Shown: piece by piece, positions 23,640-34,612 of the stretch
How the letters are laid out: each line of letters starts with the position of its first letter
Position numbering within the stretch: position 1 is the stretch's first letter
From: Moniliophthora roreri
Taxonomy: Eukaryota; Basidiomycota; Agaricomycetes; Agaricales; Marasmiaceae
Assembly: GCA_001466705.2 (NCBI GenBank)
Contig: LATX02000001.1
Coordinates: 2,170,001 to 2,234,000 of the forward strand
Direction: 5' to 3'
DNA: 64,000 nucleotides
Program-made: the position numbers and the translations under genes
The notes under the pieces: generated by a model
Told to the model about the DNA's origin: nothing
The model's input: the letters and a program-made list of their open reading frames with translations, nothing else
Databases searched by the model: none

Positions 23640-25320
23640 TAGAAATTTGGGTGAGTTGGATACCAGTCTGCTGAGCAAATCTTGTGGAAAATCTGTATTG
23701 TATACCTGTGGGCAAAAGATTCACTCAGAAATTACTGAATGCAGTATGTTCCCACCCACTTCTGCTTCAGCCCTTTCCTTGACTATTGTTATATTTTGAT
23801 AACTGTTGCATATGCTCAAGTTCAAATTTGTGTTTTACAATGCCCTCACTTAGTTCTTCTTACTACCACCAGTCACCCAAGTGTCAATCTATTCAAGTAT
23901 CCTACTGTGAATATGAACTGATGCAGCAATGAAAATGTCCCAAGGTCTCAATTTATACCCTCAATTAGACTTCAGAAGCCTTATATGCCTTTGTGGCTGA
24001 AGTCATAAGTTCCAGTGAGATTTTAGTCAATGTTATCTGATGTCCTCCTGGTGTCCTGGGGTGACCTCTTATGTTGCCTTGTTTTTCATTGGATTTCATA
24101 GGATATCATCAGATAAAATGTATATATTCATTGAGTACTATAAGTTACATTATACTTAGTATATACAACTCCTTGCCCAATGTCACCTTGCCCCAGTGCT
24201 TGCCCAACACCCTTTGCCAATGCCCCACATAAACCCTGTGCCCTACTCTGGTATGTTGCCATTGATGTTTAGTGTATCTTACATGATATACCTGACAGAC
24301 CAGCCTTGAGTGATTTGTGCTTCAGCTACCAAAAAAAAACTAAACTCACCAATGTCTCTTATTGAAGCTATGACATCCTGAAGTGGAACTTAGCATGATT
24401 GAAATATCATGGAAGTTACAGCTGTGTACCTTGTGAATATTCCCATAGAACAGTATGGCAACAACCACAGTATTTGGGACTATCTTTGTTTGGTCTTGAT
24501 CTTCTTTCTTCAGGATATGCCACTAGCTACAAAGATGACAAAAGGGTCTGTCAGTTGACTTTGAGAAACAAAATCTGTACATAAATGCACCAAGTGTCAC
24601 AAATATCTCCCTTAACCAGCCTACTCCGTCTACAAGCCATTCCAAACTGAATGATTGATATTTTTGCACTGTGGGGGTTGGAAACAAGAGTAATGTGGTG
24701 AGAACTAGTGGACAGGAGTTGGAGCAGATAGAGGACAGAACAGGGATGGTAAGTAGTTGAAAAGCAAGGAGCAGAGATGGTGGTGGTTGAGCAGAAAGAG
24801 AGGAGCATGGGAAAGTTTAGAGCAGAGCAGGAAAACAAATGATGCATAGACCAACTACCAGCTCATAAGGTTGTTTTCCTGTCAAGTCCCAACAGTCAAC
24901 ATATTAATGAGGTCTTTGAAGTTCATTGATATAACCCATTTCAAGCAAAGAAAAACACATGGTGTTGCCAGAATATTGAATAACATCAGAACAACATTGG
25001 ATTTGCTGCCCTTCATTGAATAACATCAATGCACATCTTGTTGGGCATGAGTACTTAGCCAAGTAGAGTTGAAGCAGAGTTTCATTTATGAGGTGGAGTA
25101 TTGATACAAGATCTTGCATCAAGATTGTTCATGGGGATCTCTGAGTGCCTAACTAGTGACCTTCTGGGCTCATACAGCTTCCAGACTGAGATGGCTCCAT
25201 TTCAGAATTTGGCACTGAAATTTAGGTTTTAGGCTGATGATTTGTCAGATGTCAGTATAAAGTAGATTCTAGCTTAAAGGTGATGTTCAGCATGCACAGC
25301 AGTGACTTAAGCCAATGTTT
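23640..25320. other. AT-rich, CpG-poor sequence without recognisable gene
   Basis: About 1.7 kb almost free of CG dinucleotides. Short open frames (24399-24584, 24847-24551 minus) show no domain. There is a small run of imperfect CTTGCCCAATG/CCAATGCCCCA repeats near 24170-24230. Probably decayed repeat DNA. Confidence 0.5.
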
Positions 25321-25398
25321 CAAGCTGTCATACACATTATTTTTCACATATGATGTGCACCCTTCCTGTCCTTACAGTTGCTTAAAACCAACAATTCT

Positions 25399-25560
25399 CA
25401 ATGGGCTTACAATATGTCTGGCTTGAAGCTAATGATGCTATTCTTGTTGCTGTGCTTGTCAAAGCTAAGAAAGAAGGAAGGCAGGCTGAACATAGCTTTA
25501 AGAAGAATGTTTGGACTGAAGTTGCAGCCAAAGTCAAGGCAAAAGGTGGAACCTTGAACT
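25399..25560 (+). pseudogene. Fragment of a Myb/SANT-like DNA-binding domain
   Basis: One frame reads VWLEANDAILVAVLVKAKKE, then SFKKNVWTEVAAKVKAKGG. The spacing of W, DAIL, FK and W resembles the Myb/SANT-like domain common in basidiomycete genes and Harbinger-associated proteins. It stops abruptly at a retroelement LTR end (25560), has no start codon and is CpG-free, so it is a relic. A duplicate at 27510-27671 is an assembly artefact. Confidence 0.4.
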
Positions 25561-25623
25561 AAGTCTGCAGAGGGTCTTACTCTTTGTAGAGTTAGTGTTG
25601 ATGTTGCTGCACAAGTAATGTAA
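25561..25623 (+). repeat. 3' end of a Gypsy LTR (element E)
   Basis: GTCTGCAGAGGGTCTTACTC to AAGTAATGTAACA matches the end of the LTR at 62396-62833 and is followed by AAAGGTCAAGCTGATC, the primer-site sequence of this Gypsy family. The rest of the LTR is missing. Confidence 0.6.
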
Positions 25624-25692
25624 CAAAAGGTCAAGCTGATCTAATACTGACCCCTTGAGGTTTAGGCAACATCTGAAACTCTGAAAACAACA

Positions 25693-26580
25693 ATGCCTCC
25701 ACAATCATGTCTAACAGCACAAGATGAATCTCAGATTGACGATGAACTTGACTTAACTCAATGCCTCAGAGAACTTGAAGGAACCGAAGATCTGACTCAG
25801 CATATCACCTGACATCAATGAAGAGAAGCAGTCAGAAACCTGGAAGACCTCTTTAGTCAACTAGAACAGATGGAACCTGAACCTACACAAACACCAACCA
25901 ATCTTGAAGACATTCCCGAATCTAATATGACAGCTCCACAACCCAGCAGAGGTAGCACTACTCTGAAAGACACAAAGAAGGAAAATACCGAAGAACAATG
26001 GGTGATGAGAATTGCAACTTCTGTAGTAGAGGCAATGCAAACAAAGAAAGAAAAGAGTACCAAGGTAGCAGTCCCTGAATTCTTCAAAGGAGATCACAAA
26101 GATACTCATCGCTTCCTGCTAGATGTCAAACTATTTCTTTGGATGAACAAGACTGAATATGACACAGATGAGAAAAAGAAGATGTTTCTCTTTTTACATG
26201 TGTGGGGAAAAGCCCTTAAATGGAAACAGGCCAAATTGTTAAACCTGTTCAATGATGAAGAAGAAGACAACAATGGAAACAAGATGAAGAAGACTCCTGA
26301 AACCTGGAACAAATTTTGAGCAAGATTTAAAACCATGTGGCAACCAGTGGTCACTGCAGGAGACACCCAATTGAAAATCAACTATCTCTGAATGAAGGAC
26401 TGAGCTAATGAATATGTATATGATTTCTGACTGTTGGCCATGGGGACAGGATATGGAGATCAGGCCCTTATCAAGATTTTTAGAGAAGGGCTTCCTCTAT
26501 CTCTTACTACAAAAATTCTGAACTGCTAATTTGTCTAAGATAAGACTAGTGGAAAACTACCCAAAGGATAACCTCTAAAA
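25693..26580 (+). pseudogene. Gypsy gag, element E, degraded
   Basis: The frame opens at ATG 25693 and carries a Gag capsid region (VPEFFKGDHKDTHRFLLDVK, then LFLWMNKTEYDTDEKKKMF) homologous to the gag of elements A, B and D. It is interrupted by several TGA codons where Arg would be expected (CGA to TGA), at 25809 and after residue 149 of the long open part. It ends near 26580 where repeat U begins; no pol follows. Confidence 0.7.
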
Positions 26581-27430
26581 GTCTAACTCAGGTTGTTGTG
26601 CAAGTGTGGATCAGCATGATCAGAGTTACTGCACTTAGAATGCCAACAAAACTCTTAGCTAGGTTGATTTTCTCTTATTGAAGTAATCTACTTTCTAGTG
26701 TTCACCTCCAAAGGAGTATAAATGGGTTTATAATGGGTTTATTTCACAAACACACACACAAAACACAAAGAACACAGTGCACAAAGCACAAACACAAGAG
26801 CTACAGTTCCATACAAAGACTCAATAGCTGATATAGTCTGACCCTACAGAGTTCAAGACTTCTTTAAGACAACTACAGCACACAGCATACTGGAAAAGGT
26901 TCTAGACCAGTTTCTACAAAGAGTTCAGTGCAGGCACACCTCTTGCTAAGACCCTAAGTGTGTCACAACCTAATACCCAACACAGGCCACACTCCAAGTG
27001 CCCAAGGCTCCTTCTTGGTGTAAAGTGTCTCTTAGAAAAGTGCTACGATGCACTCAAGATGTTACTCTTATGACGCAAGTTTGTTATCAGATGTCTATCT
27101 CTCTGGAGTCACTCAGAACCAATCTTCAGGGCCTGAAGTGAGGAAGCAAAACTGGAATGGCACACAAATTTATACACCAAACAAACTCGTCATGTATTCA
27201 CAATCAGAGGGAGCAGAGTTACTTGAGTATATACACATATCTAGCTGTCTTTATATACAGTCCACAGAATATATCTACAGAAAATTAGAAATAATGTCCA
27301 ATAATTCAGAAAATAGTAAACAAGTGACAGAGATGCTAAAAGAAGGAATATTTGGATGTCATGGAGTCTGGCCATTAGAGTATCTGACTATATCTGCATG
27401 AGTATCTTCGTCTCCAGGTGTTTTGGACTC

Positions 27431-27431
27431 N
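27431..27431. other. Single-N assembly junction 1
   Basis: The only unknown base between two copies of the same 2.1 kb. The junction joins the end of one contig to the start of an overlapping contig. Confidence 0.9.
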
Positions 27432-29541
27432 CAAGCTGTCATACACATTATTTTTCACATATGATGTGCACCCTTCCTGTCCTTACAGTTGCTTAAAACC
27501 AACAATTCTCAATGGGCTTACAATATGTCTGGCTTGAAGCTAATGATGCTATTCTTGTTGCTGTGCTTGTCAAAGCTAAGAAAGAAGGAAGGCAGGCTGA
27601 ACATAGCTTTAAGAAGAATGTTTGGACTGAAGTTGCAGCCAAAGTCAAGGCAAAAGGTGGAACCTTGAACTAAGTCTGCAGAGGGTCTTACTCTTTGTAG
27701 AGTTAGTGTTGATGTTGCTGCACAAGTAATGTAACAAAAGGTCAAGCTGATCTAATACTGACCCCTTGAGGTTTAGGCAACATCTGAAACTCTGAAAACA
27801 ACAATGCCTCCACAATCATGTCTAACAGCACAAGATGAATCTCAGATTGACGATGAACTTGACTTAACTCAATGCCTCAGAGAACTTGAAGGAACCGAAG
27901 ATCTGACTCAGCATATCACCTGACATCAATGAAGAGAAGCAGTCAGAAACCTGGAAGACCTCTTTAGTCAACTAGAACAGATGGAACCTGAACCTACACA
28001 AACACCAACCAATCTTGAAGACATTCCCGAATCTAATATGACAGCTCCACAACCCAGCAGAGGTAGCACTACTCTGAAAGACACAAAGAAGGAAAATACC
28101 GAAGAACAATGGGTGATGAGAATTGCAACTTCTGTAGTAGAGGCAATGCAAACAAAGAAAGAAAAGAGTACCAAGGTAGCAGTCCCTGAATTCTTCAAAG
28201 GAGATCACAAAGATACTCATCGCTTCCTGCTAGATGTCAAACTATTTCTTTGGATGAACAAGACTGAATATGACACAGATGAGAAAAAGAAGATGTTTCT
28301 CTTTTTACATGTGTGGGGAAAAGCCCTTAAATGGAAACAGGCCAAATTGTTAAACCTGTTCAATGATGAAGAAGAAGACAACAATGGAAACAAGATGAAG
28401 AAGACTCCTGAAACCTGGAACAAATTTTGAGCAAGATTTAAAACCATGTGGCAACCAGTGGTCACTGCAGGAGACACCCAATTGAAAATCAACTATCTCT
28501 GAATGAAGGACTGAGCTAATGAATATGTATATGATTTCTGACTGTTGGCCATGGGGACAGGATATGGAGATCAGGCCCTTATCAAGATTTTTAGAGAAGG
28601 GCTTCCTCTATCTCTTACTACAAAAATTCTGAACTGCTAATTTGTCTAAGATAAGACTAGTGGAAAACTACCCAAAGGATAACCTCTAAAAGTCTAACTC
28701 AGGTTGTTGTGCAAGTGTGGATCAGCATGATCAGAGTTACTGCACTTAGAATGCCAACAAAACTCTTAGCTAGGTTGATTTTCTCTTATTGAAGTAATCT
28801 ACTTTCTAGTGTTCACCTCCAAAGGAGTATAAATGGGTTTATAATGGGTTTATTTCACAAACACACACACAAAACACAAAGAACACAGTGCACAAAGCAC
28901 AAACACAAGAGCTACAGTTCCATACAAAGACTCAATAGCTGATATAGTCTGACCCTACAGAGTTCAAGACTTCTTTAAGACAACTACAGCACACAGCATA
29001 CTGGAAAAGGTTCTAGACCAGTTTCTACAAAGAGTTCAGTGCAGGCACACCTCTTGCTAAGACCCTAAGTGTGTCACAACCTAATACCCAACACAGGCCA
29101 CACTCCAAGTGCCCAAGGCTCCTTCTTGGTGTAAAGTGTCTCTTAGAAAAGTGCTACGATGCACTCAAGATGTTACTCTTATGACGCAAGTTTGTTATCA
29201 GATGTCTATCTCTCTGGAGTCACTCAGAACCAATCTTCAGGGCCTGAAGTGAGGAAGCAAAACTGGAATGGCACACAAATTTATACACCAAACAAACTCG
29301 TCATGTATTCACAATCAGAGGGAGCAGAGTTACTTGAGTATATACACATATCTAGCTGTCTTTATATACAGTCCACAGAATATATCTACAGAAAATTAGA
29401 AATAATGTCCAATAATTCAGAAAATAGTAAACAAGTGACAGAGATGCTAAAAGAAGGAATATTTGGATGTCATGGAGTCTGGCCATTAGAGTATCTGACT
29501 ATATCTGCATGAGTATCTTCGTCTCCAGGTGTTTTGGACTC
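27432..29541. repeat. Second copy of 25321-27430 (probable artefact)
   Basis: Carries the same SANT fragment, LTR end, gag pseudogene (27804-28691) and part of repeat U. Treat as one locus. Confidence 0.85.
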
Positions 29542-30156
29542 TATAATTTGTATTTTCTCTTTTCTAAGGCAGATATCTATGAGTGGATGGCTGTATCCAT
29601 CCTGTTTCTTACAGCATTCCCCTTTCAAGCATCTGCACATCAGCAGGGACCTAGATGCTAAAATTTCCAAGGCCAGAACACACTGTTACTGTTCCTATCT
29701 CCTTTGACAATGCACTTTTGGTTCTAGTTAGGACTTTGTATGTATTAGATATTCTTCTTATGTCTTGTTGGGTCTGTCCATTTAGTAACTTCCGTCCTAA
29801 GAAAGCAGTCCTCTAGCTTCCGAGGTTACTTTGCACTTGGTTATGTTATTTCATATGTTTCTGCTGCTGTTGAACTCTTTATTAAGAGATCATCTGCTTT
29901 GGCTCCGGAGGATGATCATTCTTTGATTGTTCCTGTTCTAAGTCATCTTTCTGTTTTGATGTCTCTTTTAAGTACCATCTGTACTGTTTGACTGCAGGTT
30001 GCACTTGCAGATGTCATAGAAAGTTAAAATAGAATAAAATCCCATTGGTAGCACTTTGAGAGCTTGGTTAACTAGCCAATGTGTTCATTGGGCCATAGTT
30101 AGGTTCCCTACAGGTTTTGGGAGTGATCCACTCTGGATCTGATACATAGATAAGTC

Positions 30157-30157
30157 N
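30157..30157. other. Single-N assembly junction 2
   Basis: 29053-30156 (1104 bp) is repeated at 30158-31261 directly after this N. Confidence 0.9.
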
Positions 30158-31261
30158 CTTGCTAAGACCCTAAGTGTGTCACAACCTAATACCCAACACA
30201 GGCCACACTCCAAGTGCCCAAGGCTCCTTCTTGGTGTAAAGTGTCTCTTAGAAAAGTGCTACGATGCACTCAAGATGTTACTCTTATGACGCAAGTTTGT
30301 TATCAGATGTCTATCTCTCTGGAGTCACTCAGAACCAATCTTCAGGGCCTGAAGTGAGGAAGCAAAACTGGAATGGCACACAAATTTATACACCAAACAA
30401 ACTCGTCATGTATTCACAATCAGAGGGAGCAGAGTTACTTGAGTATATACACATATCTAGCTGTCTTTATATACAGTCCACAGAATATATCTACAGAAAA
30501 TTAGAAATAATGTCCAATAATTCAGAAAATAGTAAACAAGTGACAGAGATGCTAAAAGAAGGAATATTTGGATGTCATGGAGTCTGGCCATTAGAGTATC
30601 TGACTATATCTGCATGAGTATCTTCGTCTCCAGGTGTTTTGGACTCTATAATTTGTATTTTCTCTTTTCTAAGGCAGATATCTATGAGTGGATGGCTGTA
30701 TCCATCCTGTTTCTTACAGCATTCCCCTTTCAAGCATCTGCACATCAGCAGGGACCTAGATGCTAAAATTTCCAAGGCCAGAACACACTGTTACTGTTCC
30801 TATCTCCTTTGACAATGCACTTTTGGTTCTAGTTAGGACTTTGTATGTATTAGATATTCTTCTTATGTCTTGTTGGGTCTGTCCATTTAGTAACTTCCGT
30901 CCTAAGAAAGCAGTCCTCTAGCTTCCGAGGTTACTTTGCACTTGGTTATGTTATTTCATATGTTTCTGCTGCTGTTGAACTCTTTATTAAGAGATCATCT
31001 GCTTTGGCTCCGGAGGATGATCATTCTTTGATTGTTCCTGTTCTAAGTCATCTTTCTGTTTTGATGTCTCTTTTAAGTACCATCTGTACTGTTTGACTGC
31101 AGGTTGCACTTGCAGATGTCATAGAAAGTTAAAATAGAATAAAATCCCATTGGTAGCACTTTGAGAGCTTGGTTAACTAGCCAATGTGTTCATTGGGCCA
31201 TAGTTAGGTTCCCTACAGGTTTTGGGAGTGATCCACTCTGGATCTGATACATAGATAAGTC
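30158..31261. repeat. Second copy of 29053-30156 (probable artefact)
   Basis: Same sequence at a constant offset of 1105; follows junction 2. Confidence 0.85.
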
Positions 31262-31440
31262 AGAAAGTACAGCTTAGACACCTCTGTATAGCATATCATA
31301 TAGCTCTTCATACTTTTCAATGTACCATAGCTTCTCTAAGGCAATGACTAGCAGACTGGGCTTACTCTAGTCCTTATTACCCATTATCTCATGTCATATT
31401 AAAGTGTTCTGATTCAAAAGTAATGTAAAACAAATAAAAT

Positions 31441-32022
31441 TGAGTCTTTTCTAGGTTTGCCATATTACTGCCCCAAGGGAGCACCAACTATATTGGAAGA
31501 CTGGTACAAAGTAGCCATCTGCTATGACAATCAGTTCAAGATGACTGAAGTAGCCACTGTTATGTTGCTTGTGTGGCAACAAGCTTCCTACACTCAGTGA
31601 ATGAGTGTCAGATTCACTTAGTCAAGTTCGAGTTCATTCAACAGTTGTTGAAGTTCAGAGGTCCTTTGATGTTGCTTTAGACACAAGCTTTCAATTACTA
31701 GGTCAAGCTGGAGACCTAAGTCTCAGCTTGAGCACTTAAATAGTTACAACCAATCATAACATTACTACCTAAGTATATAGTGATGAGTCCAGCAATTAGT
31801 AATATATAGTGATATCATTGGTATATGTGTGAGACGATGTAGAAGGAAAGGGGAACTGGGATGATGTAAGTGTCTGATGAAGGGAGAAGCATATGATGAG
31901 AAGGAAAAAGGGGCTGTGAAGGTGTACTAAGTCTGAGGAAAAGAGAAGCATATGTAATAAAAGGAAAGGAGTTGTAACAGCCACAGAGAAGTGGAAGTTG
32001 AAGAGAGGAAGAAAAGAGCTGA
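31441..32022 (+). pseudogene. Gypsy element C, gag fragment 1 (split by a solo LTR)
   Basis: GLPYYCPKGAPTILEDWYKV, then VAICYDNQFKMTEVA, interrupted by a solo LTR at 31558-31979, continuing TEKWKLKRGRKEL. It aligns with the Gag segment GLPRSLALKIMTRPKGAPTT...DWMDAA of element B. The reading stops at the inverted repeat at 32023. The missing remainder (linker and zinc knuckle) resumes at 51966, about 20 kb further on. Confidence 0.6.
31558..31979 (-). mobile_element. Solo Gypsy LTR, 422 bp
   Basis: Begins TGTTATGTTGC and ends GTTGTAACA, flanked by the 5 bp target duplication GCCAC (31553-31557 and 31980-31984). It contains the AGGTCAAGCTG block of the LTRs of B on this strand, so transcription would run on the minus strand. 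No internal sequence remains. Confidence 0.85.
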
Positions 32023-32295
32023 TGAAGATGCTCAAAAACCTATGCCTCTACTATGAAAACATGAGGCCTGTGGTGCCAAAATACCCCTGAAAAAGGTATA
32101 TATATAGTTCTTGGTTCTTAGTTTTGTTTTGTGAGTTGGTTCAGCATGGTTCACTGTTACCACAATGTTAAAAATAATTCTCAATGTCTCACTTGGTAGT
32201 TCAGAGATGATTGCCTTCAAAACAACTTCTCAGATCAAAATTGAGTGTTCATTTTGTATAATATTTATCAGTTTTGTGGTTTTATTAATCACTTT
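32023..32295 (+). repeat. Left arm of a 270 bp inverted repeat
   Basis: TGAAGATGCTCAAAA... to ATTAATCACTT, about 88% identical to the reverse complement of 33809-34080. Most differences are CpG in the right arm against TpG/CpA here. Confidence 0.75.
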
Positions 32296-32403
32296 GATGA
32301 TGTGCCCAATTTTGGCCTAGACATGAAATTGTGCACTTTTCACGTCAAATACTAGAAAAAGAGCCCAGAAGTACATGTGATATTCATGTGACTTGCTGAC
32401 CCG
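32296..32403 (+). repeat. Repeat R copy 2, left fragment
   Basis: TGTGCCCAATTTTGGCCTAG to ATTCATGTGACTTG matches the first 100 bp of R. R resumes at 34084 and again at 48659. Confidence 0.7.
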
Positions 32404-33808
32404 CTGATATGCATAACTTTCACCTTTTATTTTGCATGCAAATAGAGAATATTTTGCACTTTTATGGTTGAAAATGACATATACAAGGGAATTGAGGACT
32501 AGTGTGAGCCCTGAGCAGCTAGTCAAAGTGAGTAGTAGAGAAGGATATAAAATATTAGCAGAGTAATGGTTGATGGTAGGCCATACAAGGGTACCCAACC
32601 ACTGCTAGTATGAAAATAAACAGCGAATCTGAATACAGAGGAGCATCCCGAAACCTGTAGGGAACCACACCACATCACACCTCTCTATCGAAAGCTTACC
32701 AAAGGGAATATTTTCAATTTTAAACAATATTTTCAAACCACACCCGACTTGAAGGAAGAATAAAAGCCTTCAATGATACATCAATGAGAATATTACCAAG
32801 AAACGGATATGAAACAGAGAATGACAAATTATTGGCGGGGGATACTCGAGATACTGATATCAAGTTAGACAAATGAAATAGATGATCGGTTACCGGAAGG
32901 GTGCCTGTATCACAGAAAGCGGAAGACAAAGCTGTATGACGAGAAGATAGCATGGCTAAGCTTACGCATACACTTTAGAGGAGAAATGGAAGCATATTAT
33001 GTGTCCACAGAGCAGATGACAATAGACAGAGAAGGAAGGAACCATGTGGAGTGGCATGGAAGTATAATATTTTCAAACGGGGTCAGAAGGAGAGCCGTTT
33101 GATCAAGGAAATTGCAAACAATTAGTGTCAGGAGACTGTGCAATCGTCATAGAAAAAGAATAAAAGAGATTATAGCTACGAAGCCTGACTACAATTGGAC
33201 ACTGTGACAGAGAAATTACCAAACACAGCTCAGTTTATATAATATTTAGCACCTGACTCAGTTTTATTTGTATGTGTGACAGATATATTAGATTATTTAT
33301 GTTGTAGAGTATATAAGGGGACATGTTTTGTAGGTGGAAAGCAGGAGAGATACTGCCCACCGATTACCAGAGTGTATGACGTTGTTGTTCAGGTAGAAGA
33401 GCTACCGGCAATCAGTATTTTTCAACCACTTCGGGCCCTAGCTTATTTAGTTGTGCAAGAGGCACAGGCTAGTTGAGACCTGAGATTGTAACCCAAACCA
33501 GAGATATAAATCAAAGCTAGGAAGAGCTTCTTAGTTTTTAACGCAAGAGGCGTGTTTTCTGATAAGAAGAATATTGTATCAGTTTACCAAGAGGGTAGCT
33601 GATGTGCATCAGTATAGTCTGGTGTTTCGACATGAATCAGAGAGGGTTTCAGGCTAGCAGTGTCTAGAAGATTTGTCCTCTTGAGAATTGTTGCAGAACA
33701 TAGCTAAGAGGGCTATATTCAGGTACAAGAGGTACCTTTGTTCTCGCTTAGAAGAAGTTTATTCTTTGGGCAGTTTCTGGTTGAACATCGATACCAGTAT
33801 TTGCTTTG
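32404..33808 (+). repeat. Repeat S, plus-strand copy (about 1.4 kb)
   Basis: Non-coding repeat starting near GATATGCATAACTTT and ending near CCAGTATTTGCTTTGAA. It is found in reverse orientation at 49909-51965. A short open frame (33276-33476) exists in both copies but also runs through in the reversed copy with substitutions and has no domain. Probable solo LTR or LTR-like repeat. Confidence 0.55.
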
Positions 33809-34080
33809 AAGTGATTAATAAAACTATAAACCCATAAATATTATACAAGATGAACACCAATCTCGATCTGAGAAGTTGTTTTGAAGGCATTCATCTCTGA
33901 ACTACCGAGCGAGACATTGAGAAATTATTCTTGACGTTGCGGTAACAGTGAACCACGCCGAACCAACTTGCAAACAAAACTGAGAATCAAGAACTTATAT
34001 ATATACCTTTTTCGGGAGTATTTTGGCACCACAGGCCTCGTGTTTTCATAGTAGAGGCATAGGCTTTTGAGCATCTTCAC
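33809..34080 (-). repeat. Right arm of the 270 bp inverted repeat
   Basis: Reverse complement partner of 32023-32295. It keeps CpGs that the left arm has lost. Confidence 0.75.
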
Positions 34081-34083
34081 CGT

Positions 34084-34148
34084 GAGCTCTAATACGGTGC
34101 CTAAACTATACTAGCCCTCTACATTACAGTGAAGCATTGCTGTGAGGG
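34084..34148 (+). repeat. Repeat R copy 2, middle fragment up to element A
   Basis: AACTATACTAGCCCTCTACA and flanks match R with a short internal deletion. It stops at GAGGG, the target duplication of element A, and resumes at 48659. Confidence 0.7.
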
Positions 34149-34571
34149 TGTTACAATTACCCTCATTTTCTTCTATGCTTCCCTTTTCCCTCAGACTTAT
34201 TACACCTTCCCAGCTCCCTTTCCCTTCTAACGTAACATGCTTCCCTCTCCATTGGACTAGTACACTATTCCCACCCCCTTCCCTTCTCTATTGTACTTCT
34301 ATATGCCGATGCCACCACTATTTATCAGCAATTACTGACTTCATTGCTATATACATATATAGTAGAAACTAGTTCGGTTGTACCTATTTAAGTGCTCAAG
34401 CAGAGACAGGATCTCTAGCTTGACCTAGTTAATTCTATACTTGTGTCTAAGCAACGACAAAGGAACTCTGAACTTCAACAAGCTGTTGAACAAACTCAAA
34501 CTTAAACTTGATACTACTTCGACTCCTTTGGTTGAAGTTGGTAGTGACGTTGCTGTGCAAGTAACATAACA
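34149..34571 (+). repeat. Element A 5' LTR
   Basis: Ends TGTTAC / GTAACATAACA. It holds a TATTTAAG box (34385-34392) and AGCTTGACCT (34417-34426), the predicted start of the transcript. Confidence 0.9.
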
Positions 34572-34573
34572 CA

Positions 34574-34583
34574 AGGTCAAGCT
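34574..34583 (+). other. Element A primer-binding site (self-priming type)
   Basis: AGGTCAAGCT, two bases inside the LTR, is the exact reverse complement of AGCTTGACCT at 34417-34426 in the LTR. This fits Tf1/sushi-type self-priming rather than a tRNA primer. Confidence 0.7.
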
Positions 34584-34612
34584 GATCAATAGCCAACCTC
34601 TCGAGGTTTAGG

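Larger units (their letters stand above)
25321..27430. repeat. Segment repeated after the N at 27431
   Basis: 2110 bp that recur at 27432-29541 with every position compared identical; the encoded frames are the same residue for residue at a constant offset of 2111. Best explained as an unmerged contig overlap. Confidence 0.85.
26590..31440. repeat. Repeat U, copy 1 (inflated by two assembly duplications)
   Basis: CpG-poor sequence beginning near CAGGTTGTTGTGCAAG and including CATGATCAGAGTTACTGCAC, which also occurs at 60497. Short open frames (27048-27401 and its two copies) have no domain. After removing the duplicated parts the true length is roughly 1.5 kb. It shares the phrase CAGGGCCTGAAGTGAGGA with U copy 2 (near 61070, slightly diverged), so it is probably an LTR-like non-coding repeat. 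Confidence 0.45.

Noticed and set aside
27432..31261. Additional gag and repeat copies as independent insertions
   Set aside because: Identical to preceding sequence and bounded by single Ns, so counted as assembly overlap.
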